Assembly (NCBI RefSeq): GCF_001522545.3
Contig: NC_031769.1
Span: 126,364,220-126,428,219 of the forward strand
Direction of reading: 5' to 3'
DNA: 64,000 nucleotides
Source: Parus major
Taxonomy: Eukaryota > Chordata > Aves > Passeriformes > Paridae
Positions within the stretch are counted from its first letter, which is position 1. Each line of letters opens with the position of its first letter. The position numbers and the translations under genes are program-made. The notes beneath the pieces were generated by a model. It saw only the letters and a list, made by a program, of their open reading frames with translations. It made no database searches and had not been told where the DNA came from. This document shows, piece by piece, positions 13,108-23,700 of this stretch.

Positions 13108-14084
13108 TATCAGTTAGTTTATAATGCTGGGTGCTCTGTTTTCAGTATTTTCAAGGCCTTTGCTGTTATCCCACATTAAACTCCAGTTCCTAACAGCCGT
13201 CTTGGCACAGAGCTCCAGTTCCCAGGACAGGCTCTCACCACAGGCTGATAACAAATGCTGCAGGCCAGAACTGGGGCACTGAGCCTGTGGCCTGCTGCTA
13301 ACGACAGAAGTGCTTTTCTTAATAGCTTTTATTTATTCCAGGTTTCATGGCAGCAGAGGAAACTCATCCTTAGCTGGCTGTGCAGCAATTATGGTACTGC
13401 TGTTATCAAACACGTACTCCCTCATACTTAGTGTGCACTAAAATCTCCACTCCTGTGTAAATTTGAGTTCAGTTATATTAAGTGGTGTTCAAATAAGGCT
13501 AGCTTTAATCAACCCAGCACTGTCCATTTGATGACTTGAGGTATTTATTTGATTGTTGGTATTTATTCTATATTCTTTTGGGTTACTCCTAAAGATATGG
13601 CAGAAGCCTGGACTAAAAACAGTGGTCACTGCAGAGACTTCACTGGATCCCTGTGGTGACTATCCTTTGAGTGGGGATAGTTCGCTGGAGGGAAGGAACC
13701 TCAGCTACCTTTTTTTTATGAAAGATTTAAGGCTGTAGTCTCCTAAAAAACAGAACTCAGCCTGCTTAAATGACAGTGTGTCATATGTCTGAACATCTAA
13801 TTATAGTGTCTTACATGGTAAAAATAGGATTTTTTTTTTACTTTGCTGTGATTTCTAACATTTTGAAAAAAAAATCGAGAAATGTAGAAGGTTTATATGT
13901 TAAGGAAACTCTCCCATCTGGCCATTCTGATGGCAATCTGGGAGTCCCACTTGCACCACTTCCGATTTTAGTGCTGTGACAGAAGCCCCTTTCCAGCAAG
14001 TAGATCCAGTGACTTGGCAGGTTTGACTCCCGGCATACCCCACACTCAGATCTAAGTTCCCCTCATCAGCTCAAACCCAGGTTT

Positions 14085-14337
14085 CCCATAGCAGAGTCAC
14101 AGATGTCCTTTCTTTTTCAGTAATTTAATTGTGGTGCATTAACTTACAGAGCTGCATGCCTCTGGGGGAAGGACCCCAATGAAAAGATCACTGGGGTTTT
14201 AGACCCTCACAGTCTGTGCTTCAGGCACCTCTTGATCCAATGGTGGGTTTTGGTCTGGGGTCTTCCCGTTGCTCACTGGGTCCTGCAGAGTCTCTGGGTG
14301 ACTGACTATCCCTGCCTGGCTGGTGTTGCAGGTCCAC
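14085..14337 (-). repeat. 3' LTR of the minus-strand endogenous retrovirus, partial
   Basis: This is the left-hand LTR copy. It shares the blocks TGGTGGGTTTTGGTCTGGGG and CTGGTGTTGCAGGTCC (small differences aside) with the right copy. Similarity ends abruptly at about 14337, where retroviral protease-like sequence begins. The AATAAA signal seen in the right copy is mutated here. The copies differ at many positions, so the insertion is old. Confidence 0.6.
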
Positions 14338-15689
14338 ATGCCCTGTGTCAGCCAGTGTGGCTCCTGTATCTACCAGAAATTCAACAATGACACCAACTCC
14401 CCACATACAGTATGTCCCTGATGATCTGGGTGTTCTCCACAAATTGTGTATTTCTAATTGTGTGGCTCCCTCAAATTCAGTAGAATTGCTGGCCTCTAGT
14501 CATCGTGACAATCTATCCTTGCACAATTACTCCCCCACTTGGTTGGAAAGGCCATTCTCTTTACCTATGTCCTAAATTTCCACAATAGTAACACTCCATT
14601 TCCACATCCCTTCTCTGTCTCTTTCTGCTTTCTGGTTTAGGTCCACTAATTGTATTTGGTCTTCCTCTCTTTCATTTTCTCCCCTGGAGATTTCCTGTCA
14701 AGGCAACAGCCATCAGATTTTCCACTTTCCTCCAATTTCCCTTTTCTCCTCTACATGCTCTGCCCTCTGTTTTTTACTTTTTCCCATCACACATGAATAC
14801 TGCAACACATGAATTTTACTCCCTACCACCCTGGCATATGTTCCTAAAAATACTTTCGGCTGTCTGGTGCTGCCTGACCTACAAAGACACTAATTGCAAG
14901 TGTATCATTGAAGTTTTGTGAAGCCATTCCTCCATATTCTAGCAGAACCTGTTTGAGGCAGCCCCAAAAATCTCTAGGATTGTCATCCACTCTCTGTTTA
15001 CTTTCCATTATTTTAGTCCAGTTAACCTTTCATTCCTCATGATAAAATTGCTTCAACAAGGTTTTGAACTCTTGTCTGACACACAGGCCTGTCTTCCATG
15101 ATATTATTACAATTTGGGTCATTCAGTGGCCAGGGGTTCCTGTTTCCTCCTGGCTGCTGTGATAGTTCTGCTTTGCTATTATTTTTTTCCCTTTCACCTG
15201 GCTAGAATAGTTCTTTCAAAAGCACAGGCATGTCCCCCCAGCTTGGGTCATATCCAGTACATATATTACAGCTGAGCACACTTCTTGCTATTTTCCCTCA
15301 GCCTTGGCATCTCACTTCCCTGTAATGCCAAATAATTTGGACCCCATGGGTGTTTGATAAACACCTGGAGTAGCCCCACAGGAGGAAAGTTAGACGGTAT
15401 TGAAGTAGTATTTAAAGGACAGGGCAGTGCCAAGGCAGGAAGAGTGCCAGGGTTCCTGCTTTGGTGGGGCTCAGCCCCTGCCACTGCCAGCGTCACCACT
15501 GGTTCAGCTTCCCTCTGCCGACTTCTCAGCCATGCACAGCTGTTCCAAACATAACAATAATCCTTGTGATCTGGGAATCCATTTTCCAGACATTGCCACA
15601 GGAAAGTTAATTTGTGGAGATCAAAAAGTGCCTCATGATGGCCGTTGTTCTGCTGAGTTACCGCTCCAGGTTACAGCTGGGCAATGCTC

Positions 15690-16020
15690 CTGCACACTTA
15701 CTGCCTGCTCTTCGAGGAACAGCAGAGTCCCAGACGTGCTCTTATTTAATCATGGTGCAGCTGCGTGCCCCTGTGGAAGGACCCTCCCCAAAAAAACATC
15801 ACTGGAGTTTTATTCCCTCACAGTCAGCACGCCCACACTTCAGACAGCTCTTGGTCCAGTGGTGAGTTTTGGTCTGGGGTCTCCTCAGTGTTCATCAGGT
15901 CCTTCAGAGCCTTGTGGTGACCAGCCACCCCCTGGCTGGTGTTGCAGGTCCCCAAAGCGCCCTTGCCCATTCACAGCTCGTTGCCTGGGTCCCCAGCCAC
16001 TTTCCCCAGCCAGGGCACAC
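15690..16020 (-). repeat. 5' LTR of the minus-strand endogenous retrovirus
   Basis: This is the right-hand, more complete LTR copy. On the minus strand it carries a polyadenylation signal AATAAA (15813-15808), which supports the orientation. The part from about 15690 to 15955 matches the left copy. The part from 15955 to about 16020 has no counterpart in the left copy, fitting loss of the LTR's upstream end there. A TG reading out at about 16020 on the minus strand is a candidate LTR start. Both borders are estimates. Confidence 0.6.
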
Positions 16021-16059
16021 CGAGATATCTGCAAAGGGTGCTTTTCAAACAGTATAAAC

Positions 16060-16290
16060 CGGTATTCTATTTTAAAATATACAGTATATTCAAGAACATG
16101 TAGTAAATGTAATAATATTAATATATAGATACAGGTAGATATACACATATTATATTATATCTATATGATATGATATATACCTATATCATATACGTATATA
16201 TAGAGATATACACATATATACACATGTAGATGTAGATATATACATATAGACACATACAGATACAGACAAACTGACAGAGAGCACATATAT
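16060..16290. repeat. AT-rich microsatellite tract (TA/ATAC/ATAG)n
   Basis: About 230 bp of TATA, ATATAC and ATAGATAC-type units lie directly beyond the retroviral LTR. The tract has degenerate units and no gene. Confidence 0.8.
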
Positions 16291-16646
16291 GTTAGTCAAA
16301 CCAAATCCAACACGGATTTACCCCTATTCTGGATTAGAAGAATATTTACAAGGCCATTCTACTGCTTTCCAGTGCTACACTAGCTAAAAGTCAGTTGTCC
16401 CCTTTCTCTCTTCCTAGCTGATCTGTGATGTCTTTTATTCTAAAAAGATGTGAATAGCAGGTGGAAGTAAAAGAAAATGATACTTTCAGGTACAAACATA
16501 TGAATCTGAAAATCATTTACATTTCAGCATAATTCTAAAGGGGATCTAAAAAAATAAGTGGTTCTATACAGCAAGAGAGTTTGATATATCATGTTATGAC
16601 TCTGGTTTAGACTTGTGTTCTTTCTTTACACTTGGCATTGTACTTC

Positions 16647-16805
16647 ATGGAAACTCAGAATAGTCTAGGTTGGGAAAGATGTGTATGATGTCCAACTGTT
16701 AATCCAGCACTGCCAAGTCCCTAACCAATTCATATCTCTAAGAAACATATTTACTGTTTTTTAAATGCCTCCAGGAAGGCATTCTTGTAGACATTCTGTT
16801 CATAA
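16647..16805 (-). mobile_element. CR1 fragment, minus strand (older copy)
   Basis: The + strand shows the reversed CR1 layout: CAGAATAGTCTAGGTTGG, then CAACTGTTAATCCAGCACTGC, then AAATGCCTCCAGG, all common in bird CR1 ends. Divergence from the consensus is high, and the copy ends without a coding part. Confidence 0.8.
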
Positions 16806-17379
16806 GAATGTAAAATGTGTAACAGCAATGACCGTAAGAGCTAAGAACAAACGATGTTCCATTACCAGTTTTTGCTCTCAGTTTTTGCTCAGTTTGAGTA
16901 ATTTACTCATCATTAAAATATTAATTTTTATAGGCTGTATTTTGTTCATATGTACCAAATGTTCCACAGTGTTGGTGCCTGCACTGAACAGAGAAGCATC
17001 TCACTACTCAACAATTTGTAGTTCTCACTTTGACATGCTTATTTGGCCCCAACACGAAGTCTGCTTTTTACTGTAAAATGGGGTTCTTACTGTCAAATGT
17101 TTCACTGTCTGAGGAGTAATTTCACAATGGTGAGGACACACAAACACCACCACTTATAAAATCGTGAGCCTTTCTTGTCTTTTCGGGTTTCGAGAGAAAC
17201 ACACACAGCAGCACATGCAACACTCTGTGTATTTTGCACAGAAGTGAACAGGCTAAATACTGTTTTTTTTCCTTTATTTGCTAAACCCTAAACGATTGCT
17301 TTCTCACCTCCTTGTTTTAACAGTATCTACCTCTAGCTGAGTTAAACGTGCGGTTTTTTCTTAGTGCAGACTTGTCCAC

Positions 17380-17647
17380 AGGAGTCCTTTACCGGGCCAT
17401 TAGGGCAGGAGCGAGTACCCCGCAGACATCGACGGACAGGAACGCTCAGCCTTGGAACAAAGCGAGGATTCCTGCCCGCCGCACGGGCCGAGCGCAGGGC
17501 CCGGGGGCAGGCGCGGGGGCCGGGCCGCTCCGGCTCTCCCGCCGCGGCTGAGGCGGCGCCGGGCGGGGCGGCGCTGGCGGAAGCGCGGCGAGCTCCCGCC
17601 TCCCGCCGGGGTCGGGGGTCAGGCGTGCCCGCCGGCTCCGGGCGCCC
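17380..17647 (+). promoter_or_regulatory. OTUD6B: OTUD6B CpG-island promoter and 5' UTR
   Basis: GC content and CpG density rise sharply at about 17.4 kb and stay high to about 18.1 kb. Sp1-type GGGCGG boxes are visible (for example at 17561-17570), with an ETS-like GGCGGAAGCG at 17576-17585, just upstream of the start codon at 17648. No TATA box is seen, which fits a broadly expressed gene. The exact transcription start cannot be fixed from sequence. CpG-island promoters often fire in both directions, but no minus-strand gene could be identified here. Confidence 0.75.
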
Positions 17648-17738
17648 ATGGAGGGCTCTGGGGACGAGGAGCCGGGGCCCGAGGGGCCGCTGCAGCAGCT
17701 GGTGAAGCGGCAGCGCAAGGAGAAGCGGGAGCTCCAGG
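17648..17738 (+). CDS. OTUD6B: OTUD6B coding exon 1
   Basis: The ATG at 17648 starts a frame of 30 codons plus one base, ending at a GTGAGG donor (17739). The first 18 residues are acidic and proline/glycine-rich, then pass into the conserved basic stretch [12 protein letters not shown] content is very high because the exon lies inside the CpG island. No in-frame upstream ATG is seen in the 5' UTR. Confidence 0.93.
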
Positions 17739-20700
17739 GTGAGGGGCGCCGTGCCCGGCGCTGGGCGGGCGGGGAGAAGGCTGGGGAGCGGCGGCGGGGA
17801 CACGCGGGGCCGGGGACACGCGGGGCCGGCTGGGCTCGGCGTCCCCTCTCCGCCTTCCCTCGCAGGAAACCCCGCTCGGCAGCGCGAGTAGCTCGGAGGG
17901 GCGGGAGGGACGGCGGCGGCTGTGGAGAAGGAGGGAGCGGCCCTGGCAGTGCCCTCGCAGGGGGATGAGCACGGCGGTAGCCAAATGGTGCGTGCGAGCA
18001 GCGGTGTGGCAGCCGGGCTGTGCTGCCGGCAGCAGTGCTGGTCCTGCCGGCGGCCTGCGGAGCTCGCCTTGCCGTGGGCTCGGGAGCCGGGCCATGAGCG
18101 GGAGCTGCGGCTTAATGCTGAGCCATTGCCGTGATGTTCGCGTTGAGTTGCTTTGGTTTTTACTTGAAGGAGGTGTGGTTTTTAAAAGCATTTTAGACTG
18201 AAAAGCTTGTATGGGGACTCTTCCTGCCCAGCCTGTTACGTTTCTTCATTCCAAGTACAGTTGATCTGAACCGAATTGTCATATCCTGTCCAGCCATAAT
18301 ATAATTATCAGTGTAATAAAAGACCTGGGTGGTCTTACAGTGCTTCAGTATGAAAGTGTAACACTTTACATTATTTGACCTACCGTATTACGATGTATTA
18401 ATATAATTAAGGACGTCTGATAGACAGATTCTGTTGAGTTTCATAGTTATTATAACATTTTTGTTGAGCCTTTCTCATTGCTGGTATACTGATGCAGCCT
18501 TTTCTTTGTTTGGTTGGGGTTTTTTTGGTATACAATGAAATTGGCTCATATGCAACCTTTTATCAGAGGGTTAAAGAAGAAAGGAGTCAGGTTGCATACT
18601 GTCACTAAATCTATAGGAACTTACTGCTTTGAGATGTCTGTTCCTCTCTCAGATTCGGTTCAAATCTAAGAAGGGTAGGAATCAAGCATTGACATAGGTG
18701 CCTGGGGTAAAAGAACACATTAACTGGGGGAGGCTGAGGAGCAGAGGGTTTTTCCACATAGAGAAGGTGGTTTTACACCTGGAGAAGGTAATTCTCCACT
18801 ACCAGTTGGTGGGGGGCATATACATAAGGCAGAGCCCCAATCTTCCTAGCAGGGAGCAGCAGTGACTTATAGGTACATATTTGCCTACTAGAAAAATACA
18901 TTCCTGGAATATGCATTGATTGCTGTTTACCAGAGAGCAAAACTGTTGGTAAGAATTAACACAAGGTGCATCTCAACCTCTGAAAATCCAACACCTTCTC
19001 TGGTTGATGGTACTTGTCTCTACACCCCCCCTCCCCCTTTCCACCACCCGTACCCTCAGCTGTGTATTTGTGTGTGCCTTCTATGCTCTGGATTCCCTTC
19101 TCCTCTATTATGTTAATTTTAATGAACAAAGCTGCTTTTCTGTCATACTCAGCTTATTCATCTCTGGAGCTGAATGCTTAACATAAATCTTTCAGTATGA
19201 GCATTCTTTCTGCCTCCCTTTGAAAAGTTTCATTATCATTGCCATCATCTTCAGCTCAGTTGTGTCAGTCAAGGGTGAAGGACAGGAAAATGTACAGGTG
19301 ATGAATAGCAGGCAGGGTGTTAAATAATTGCTGCTGTAACTCTAAAACAGTGAATACAGAAGTGACAGAGGTAGCGGGGAGTGTTCATTTAAGACCACAT
19401 GAGAAGAGAAGACTATGGATGAATCTGGTTGTAGTTCCCACTGTGTAATGGATGGAGCCAGACTCATCAAAGGATAGAGAATGGACTAGAGACACGGGCT
19501 GAAGAGTAACAAGAAAAATCTTCATGAGAAGAATATGGGAAAATATTTTCATAGCAAGAATCATTAAATATTGGGAAAGAAGTTTCCCAGAAAGGTTGCT
19601 GAATGCCTGTCCCTGGAGACTGCATAGTCACCCGAGTAAATTTGAGGTGCATCTCAATTAACATAACCTGATGTAGCTTTGAATTGAGTCCCACTTTGAG
19701 CAGGACGTAGAACTAGATAACCTCTGGACACCATTTCTAACCAAACTATTCTGTGATTTTAGAAATGAAACATTGACTTACAGCCTCAAAATACTTAGGG
19801 ACTTTAATCAATTTAAGATTTTTTTTTTGTTTTTTGCTTTTAGAGACTTTGTCTTAAGGGTGGGTAAACTCAGTTTTTAATTTTAATCTGCTGCTTATGT
19901 GATTAAAAATTGCACATCTTTCCTGTGAGATTTGATATTTTGATGCCCACATAATCTTTTTGAAGGCAACAGGCCAAAGTCTGCTGCATTGATGAAGTTC
20001 ATAATGTATTTTTACTAGTAACCTGGCATAAGTTTGTCTCATCTTCAGAGAAAGAAAAAGAAGGCAGTTTGCATCTTTTAAGAAAAAATTTAGCCATTTG
20101 GAAAATGTGAGGATTAGAATTGGCAGTCTCGCAGCTAAACTCTCATACTGATTTGTTGATGTTTGTAAATTAGTTTTTCTTTGTGACTTCCAGTCATTTT
20201 CTGCAATGACCATAGAGTATATATTAAGAAATAATATTTTATTGCAATGCTTCTCTAACAGCAAAAATTCAAGGCATGAAAAATGCTGTTCCCAAGAATG
20301 ATAAGAAGAGACGAAAACAGCTGGCAGATGAAGTTGCCAAACTAGAGGCAGAACTTGAACAGAAGCACAAGGAGGAATTAAAGCAGCTGAAGGAAGCTTC
20401 ACTTGAACAGAGTAAGGTAGGTACCCTAACTTCAGCTGAAGTCATACAGGTACAGTTTGTGTTAGGGCCTTTTTAACTTTTAAAAATCGATGAAATAACG
20501 CTTCAAAGTAGGTATCCTTTTCTTCACAGTACTAGTAACTCTTTACAACTTAGGAAAGCTTTAGCTGTTACAGTAAATGGGCAGTGCTGGAAGGGACATG
20601 TAACAGTGGGGGGGTTTTTGTTCTTGAGCACTGTTGCAAGAGTGGTTTGGTTACTTAAAGAATCACTGTAAAATTATATTACAATATTTCAAAAGCAGGT

Positions 20701-23700
20701 TTAATATAAATTTACAAAAGCATGACCAAATTTGATGATAAGATTTACTCTCTTCCTGAATCCATGGATGAGGCATACAAGGAAAATCATTTCACAAATG
20801 CCAGGCTGTAACAGAGATTAAACGTAGAGTAGGGGGAAAGGTGCACAAGTGCACAAGTAGTATGTGGTGTTGCTTTTAGGGCTACACGAGTAACTCAGTT
20901 ATATTAGAGAATTATTTTTTTAAATTATTATTTGTAGTGCTTTGTATTGCCACTCTGGTTATTTTAGGTAAACTACTCAAGTACTGATGATCTTCAACAA
21001 GTGTTTGACTTGTCCAGTGTGTTTTGTCTTGCGATTTTGTCAGCAGTCATACAGTTACTATTAGGGTTAAGTTTGTCATTTTTTTTGAGAAGTTTGAACT
21101 CTATCTTTTTTAGTTGCTGGTTAGGCTTTGATACAGAGGATGGACACTTCTGCTTTAATTTTCACAGAATTTGCTAATGGCTGGCATGGTGAGGAGAGCT
21201 TTTTCTTAAAGCCAGTAAGCAGTGCTCACACTCCAGCATGTAAGAGAACATGCAGCTTAAATTTGAGATGCACGTAACTCTGTCAGGACTGCAGAAAATT
21301 AATGAAATGCAAGACAGTTATTTGTGATGTGAAATGCTCTGATGGCTTCTGTGCTATACACAGGTCTTTGTTAAACTTCATAAAAATACCCTGGAAGAGA
21401 ACTTAAAACTGTGTCAGAAGATGAGTATCTTAGTTGTTGTTTATCCTAATAAGAACATTTAACTTTTTTTTTTTTCCTTTTTAGACAGATTCCATAGCTG
21501 ATGGGGTTGCAAATATAGAGCTTGAAGGAGTAGAGCAGCAGATTCAGCATCATCGAATATCAAAAGCACAGAAGAGGCGGGTATGACTCCACGTTAAACA
21601 TTTTGCAAATAATGATTGACATTATGTTCAACTAAACTCTAACAGCCAAAGGCAGACAATTTTGTAGGGGACATTACATGGGTAATTCTGTATTGATGCT
21701 GTCCCTACTGGGTGCCTTGAAAATCTGTTAAACTGCTGTCTGGAGATATGTGAGGATTTTATAAATAGTTGTACTTTTCTACCCTCAGCCATGAGCCAGG
21801 AATCAGAATGTCAGAAAATGTGAGCCATAAAAAAAGATACGATGTAAAGCAAATGATTTTTGAAAGAGTTCCACTAAAAATATTATTAAAGAAGTAAAGT
21901 AGTTATACTACATACATAATACTATGTGGAAATTATGCAACTAGTAGCACTTTACACATACAATGAAAGAATATCAATACTGAAGAAATTATTTTTAAAT
22001 TGTTGTTGAGTTGTTAAGAAACACTATCTAGTGTCCTGTCTGTTAGGCTTAGATCTGTCTGTTCAATATCAGATGTCATGATGGATTAACATTCTTGTTG
22101 TACCTGCATGAATCTGCATATTGGGTCAGGGCCAGGGGAATACTGCTTTATTGCATATTTCATCCCCTCTTACATGGTCACTACAAACATGTTAAAAGCA
22201 TGTTCATAATTCATGGCACTATGTCTAGGCAAACCAGGAACTCTGGTCTAGTTTTCCTATATTCTTATTGCCTAAACCAGTCTGATCTTGATTTGTGGTG
22301 AATTTTAAGTGTGAAAATGGAAAGATCATTCTTTGTACTGTTTCCTTTCTTACTTGCTCATTTACTTTGGTTCTTGCTCCTTTATTAACATCAGCATGAA
22401 TTTACGAAACATTCTATGAAAATAATTTTTGTTGTTGTTGTTGTATTATTACATTGCATATTCTCTACATGCATTCTTAGCCATCTTTTTATGTTAGGAG
22501 CAGTCTTTTATGATATAGAGTACCTGTCCTGAGGGAGTTTCAGTTTCATGTCATGAGCTCCATTATGCAGTCATATACTTAACTGGTAGATCTCACACTT
22601 CTTATGAAAGAGCGGTATTTTCTGATGTTTAATTAGAATTCCCACATTTGAGTGTTGAAATAGTTGATCCTGAAGAAAGGACTATGATTAATAAGGCTGC
22701 CTTTATATGAGTGTTGTAAGGTGTTATTTTGCATGTTGATAATAACTAAGATTTCTCTTGTCATATAAATTTGGGTGTGGCATCAGAGGCAGTTAGGTTA
22801 TATTGTTCACTTAGCATTTGCTAAAGTTTGGGTTTAGGAGGTCTCTAATTGGTAGTACTGATTCAGACAAATATTTTATAGATAAGAATGTGCTGAGAAA
22901 ACATTGGAAGAGTTAGAAGCAAGCACTAAGCTGAGAACTATACAGGCATATTCTAAATTTTAATATTTGATGTAATTTTTGTGTTTTTTTACTCTAAGGA
23001 GAAAAAAGCTGCTTTGGAGAAAGAAAGAGAAGAAAGAATAGCTGAAGCTGAGATACAAAATTTAACAGGTGCTAGACATCTTGAAAGTCAGAAACTTGCC
23101 TCCCTATTGGCAGCAAGACACTTAGAAATTAAGCAAATCCCTTCAGATGGCCATTGCATGTACAGAGCTATTGAAGATCAGCTTAAGGATCACCAAAATT
23201 CCTGGACTGTTGCAACTCTGAGGAACCAAACCGCAAAGTATATGCAAAGTCACTTTGATGACTTCTTGCCTTTTCTTACAAACCCTAATACTGGAGATAT
23301 GTATAGCAGAGGTAAGACTTGTAGCATAAGAGATTTTAAGAACTATTATAACTGCTTCTGATACATCTCAGTCTCAGTTACAGCTGAATTGGGACTTTTA
23401 TGGTGTTAGTAACTTTGTTACTTTATTGTGTTTCAAGGAACACAGAATTATGATCTGCTATGATACTTGGAACACCTGGATCTCTAATTAGTATATGTAT
23501 TTAAATTAATCTAGGAAATATTATTCCCCATTAAAAAAAACAAAAACAAAACAAAACTTGCTGGTTTCTAGATGATGTGAACTCATTCTGGGATGTGATT
23601 TATTATAAACAGCCTGGCTACCAGGTTGGAGTGATTTTCTTGTCAAGTTTTATATTTCAATGTACATAGGAAATCTGTTAAAAATTATTTAATAGTAGTT

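Larger units (their letters stand above)
13990..16020 (-). mobile_element. Truncated endogenous retrovirus, minus strand (LTR - gag remnant - protease scrap - partial LTR)
   Basis: Two related blocks about 1.6 kb apart (about 14085-14337 and 15690-15955) lie in direct orientation and behave as an LTR pair. Between them, read on the minus strand, are degraded retroviral pieces. A capsid-like stretch at 15205-15256 begins YDPSWGDM. A major-homology-region-like stretch at 14870-15026 includes DNPRDFWGCLKQV. An aspartic-protease active-site motif, LVDTGAT, lies at 14356-14376. Order along the minus strand is gag then protease, as expected. Reverse transcriptase, integrase and env are missing, apparently through a deletion that ran from protease into the second LTR. 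The frame is broken by stops and shifts, so the copy is inactive. Outer borders are approximate. Confidence 0.75.

Noticed and set aside
14221..14442. Minus-strand frame with a protease-like motif as a possible domesticated gene
   Set aside because: Only the active-site motif remains. The rest of the frame reads into LTR sequence after the deletion junction, so it cannot make a protease.
15427..16128. 233-codon + strand open frame, the longest in the window
   Set aside because: It runs opposite the minus-strand retrovirus and straight through its 5' LTR. Composition is Pro/Ser/Cys-rich with no domain, as expected of the non-coding strand of a GC-rich LTR.
17342..18191. Several long frames on both strands around 17.3-18.2 kb
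   Set aside because: They are shadows of the GC-rich OTUD6B CpG island, where stop codons are rare in every frame. Only the frame starting at 17648 joins exon 2 in phase.
20417..20424. Alternative OTUD6B exon 2 donor at 20421 (GTAG|GTACCC)
   Set aside because: Using it would add four bases and break the frame into exon 3; AAG|GTAGGT keeps the frame and agrees with the human protein.
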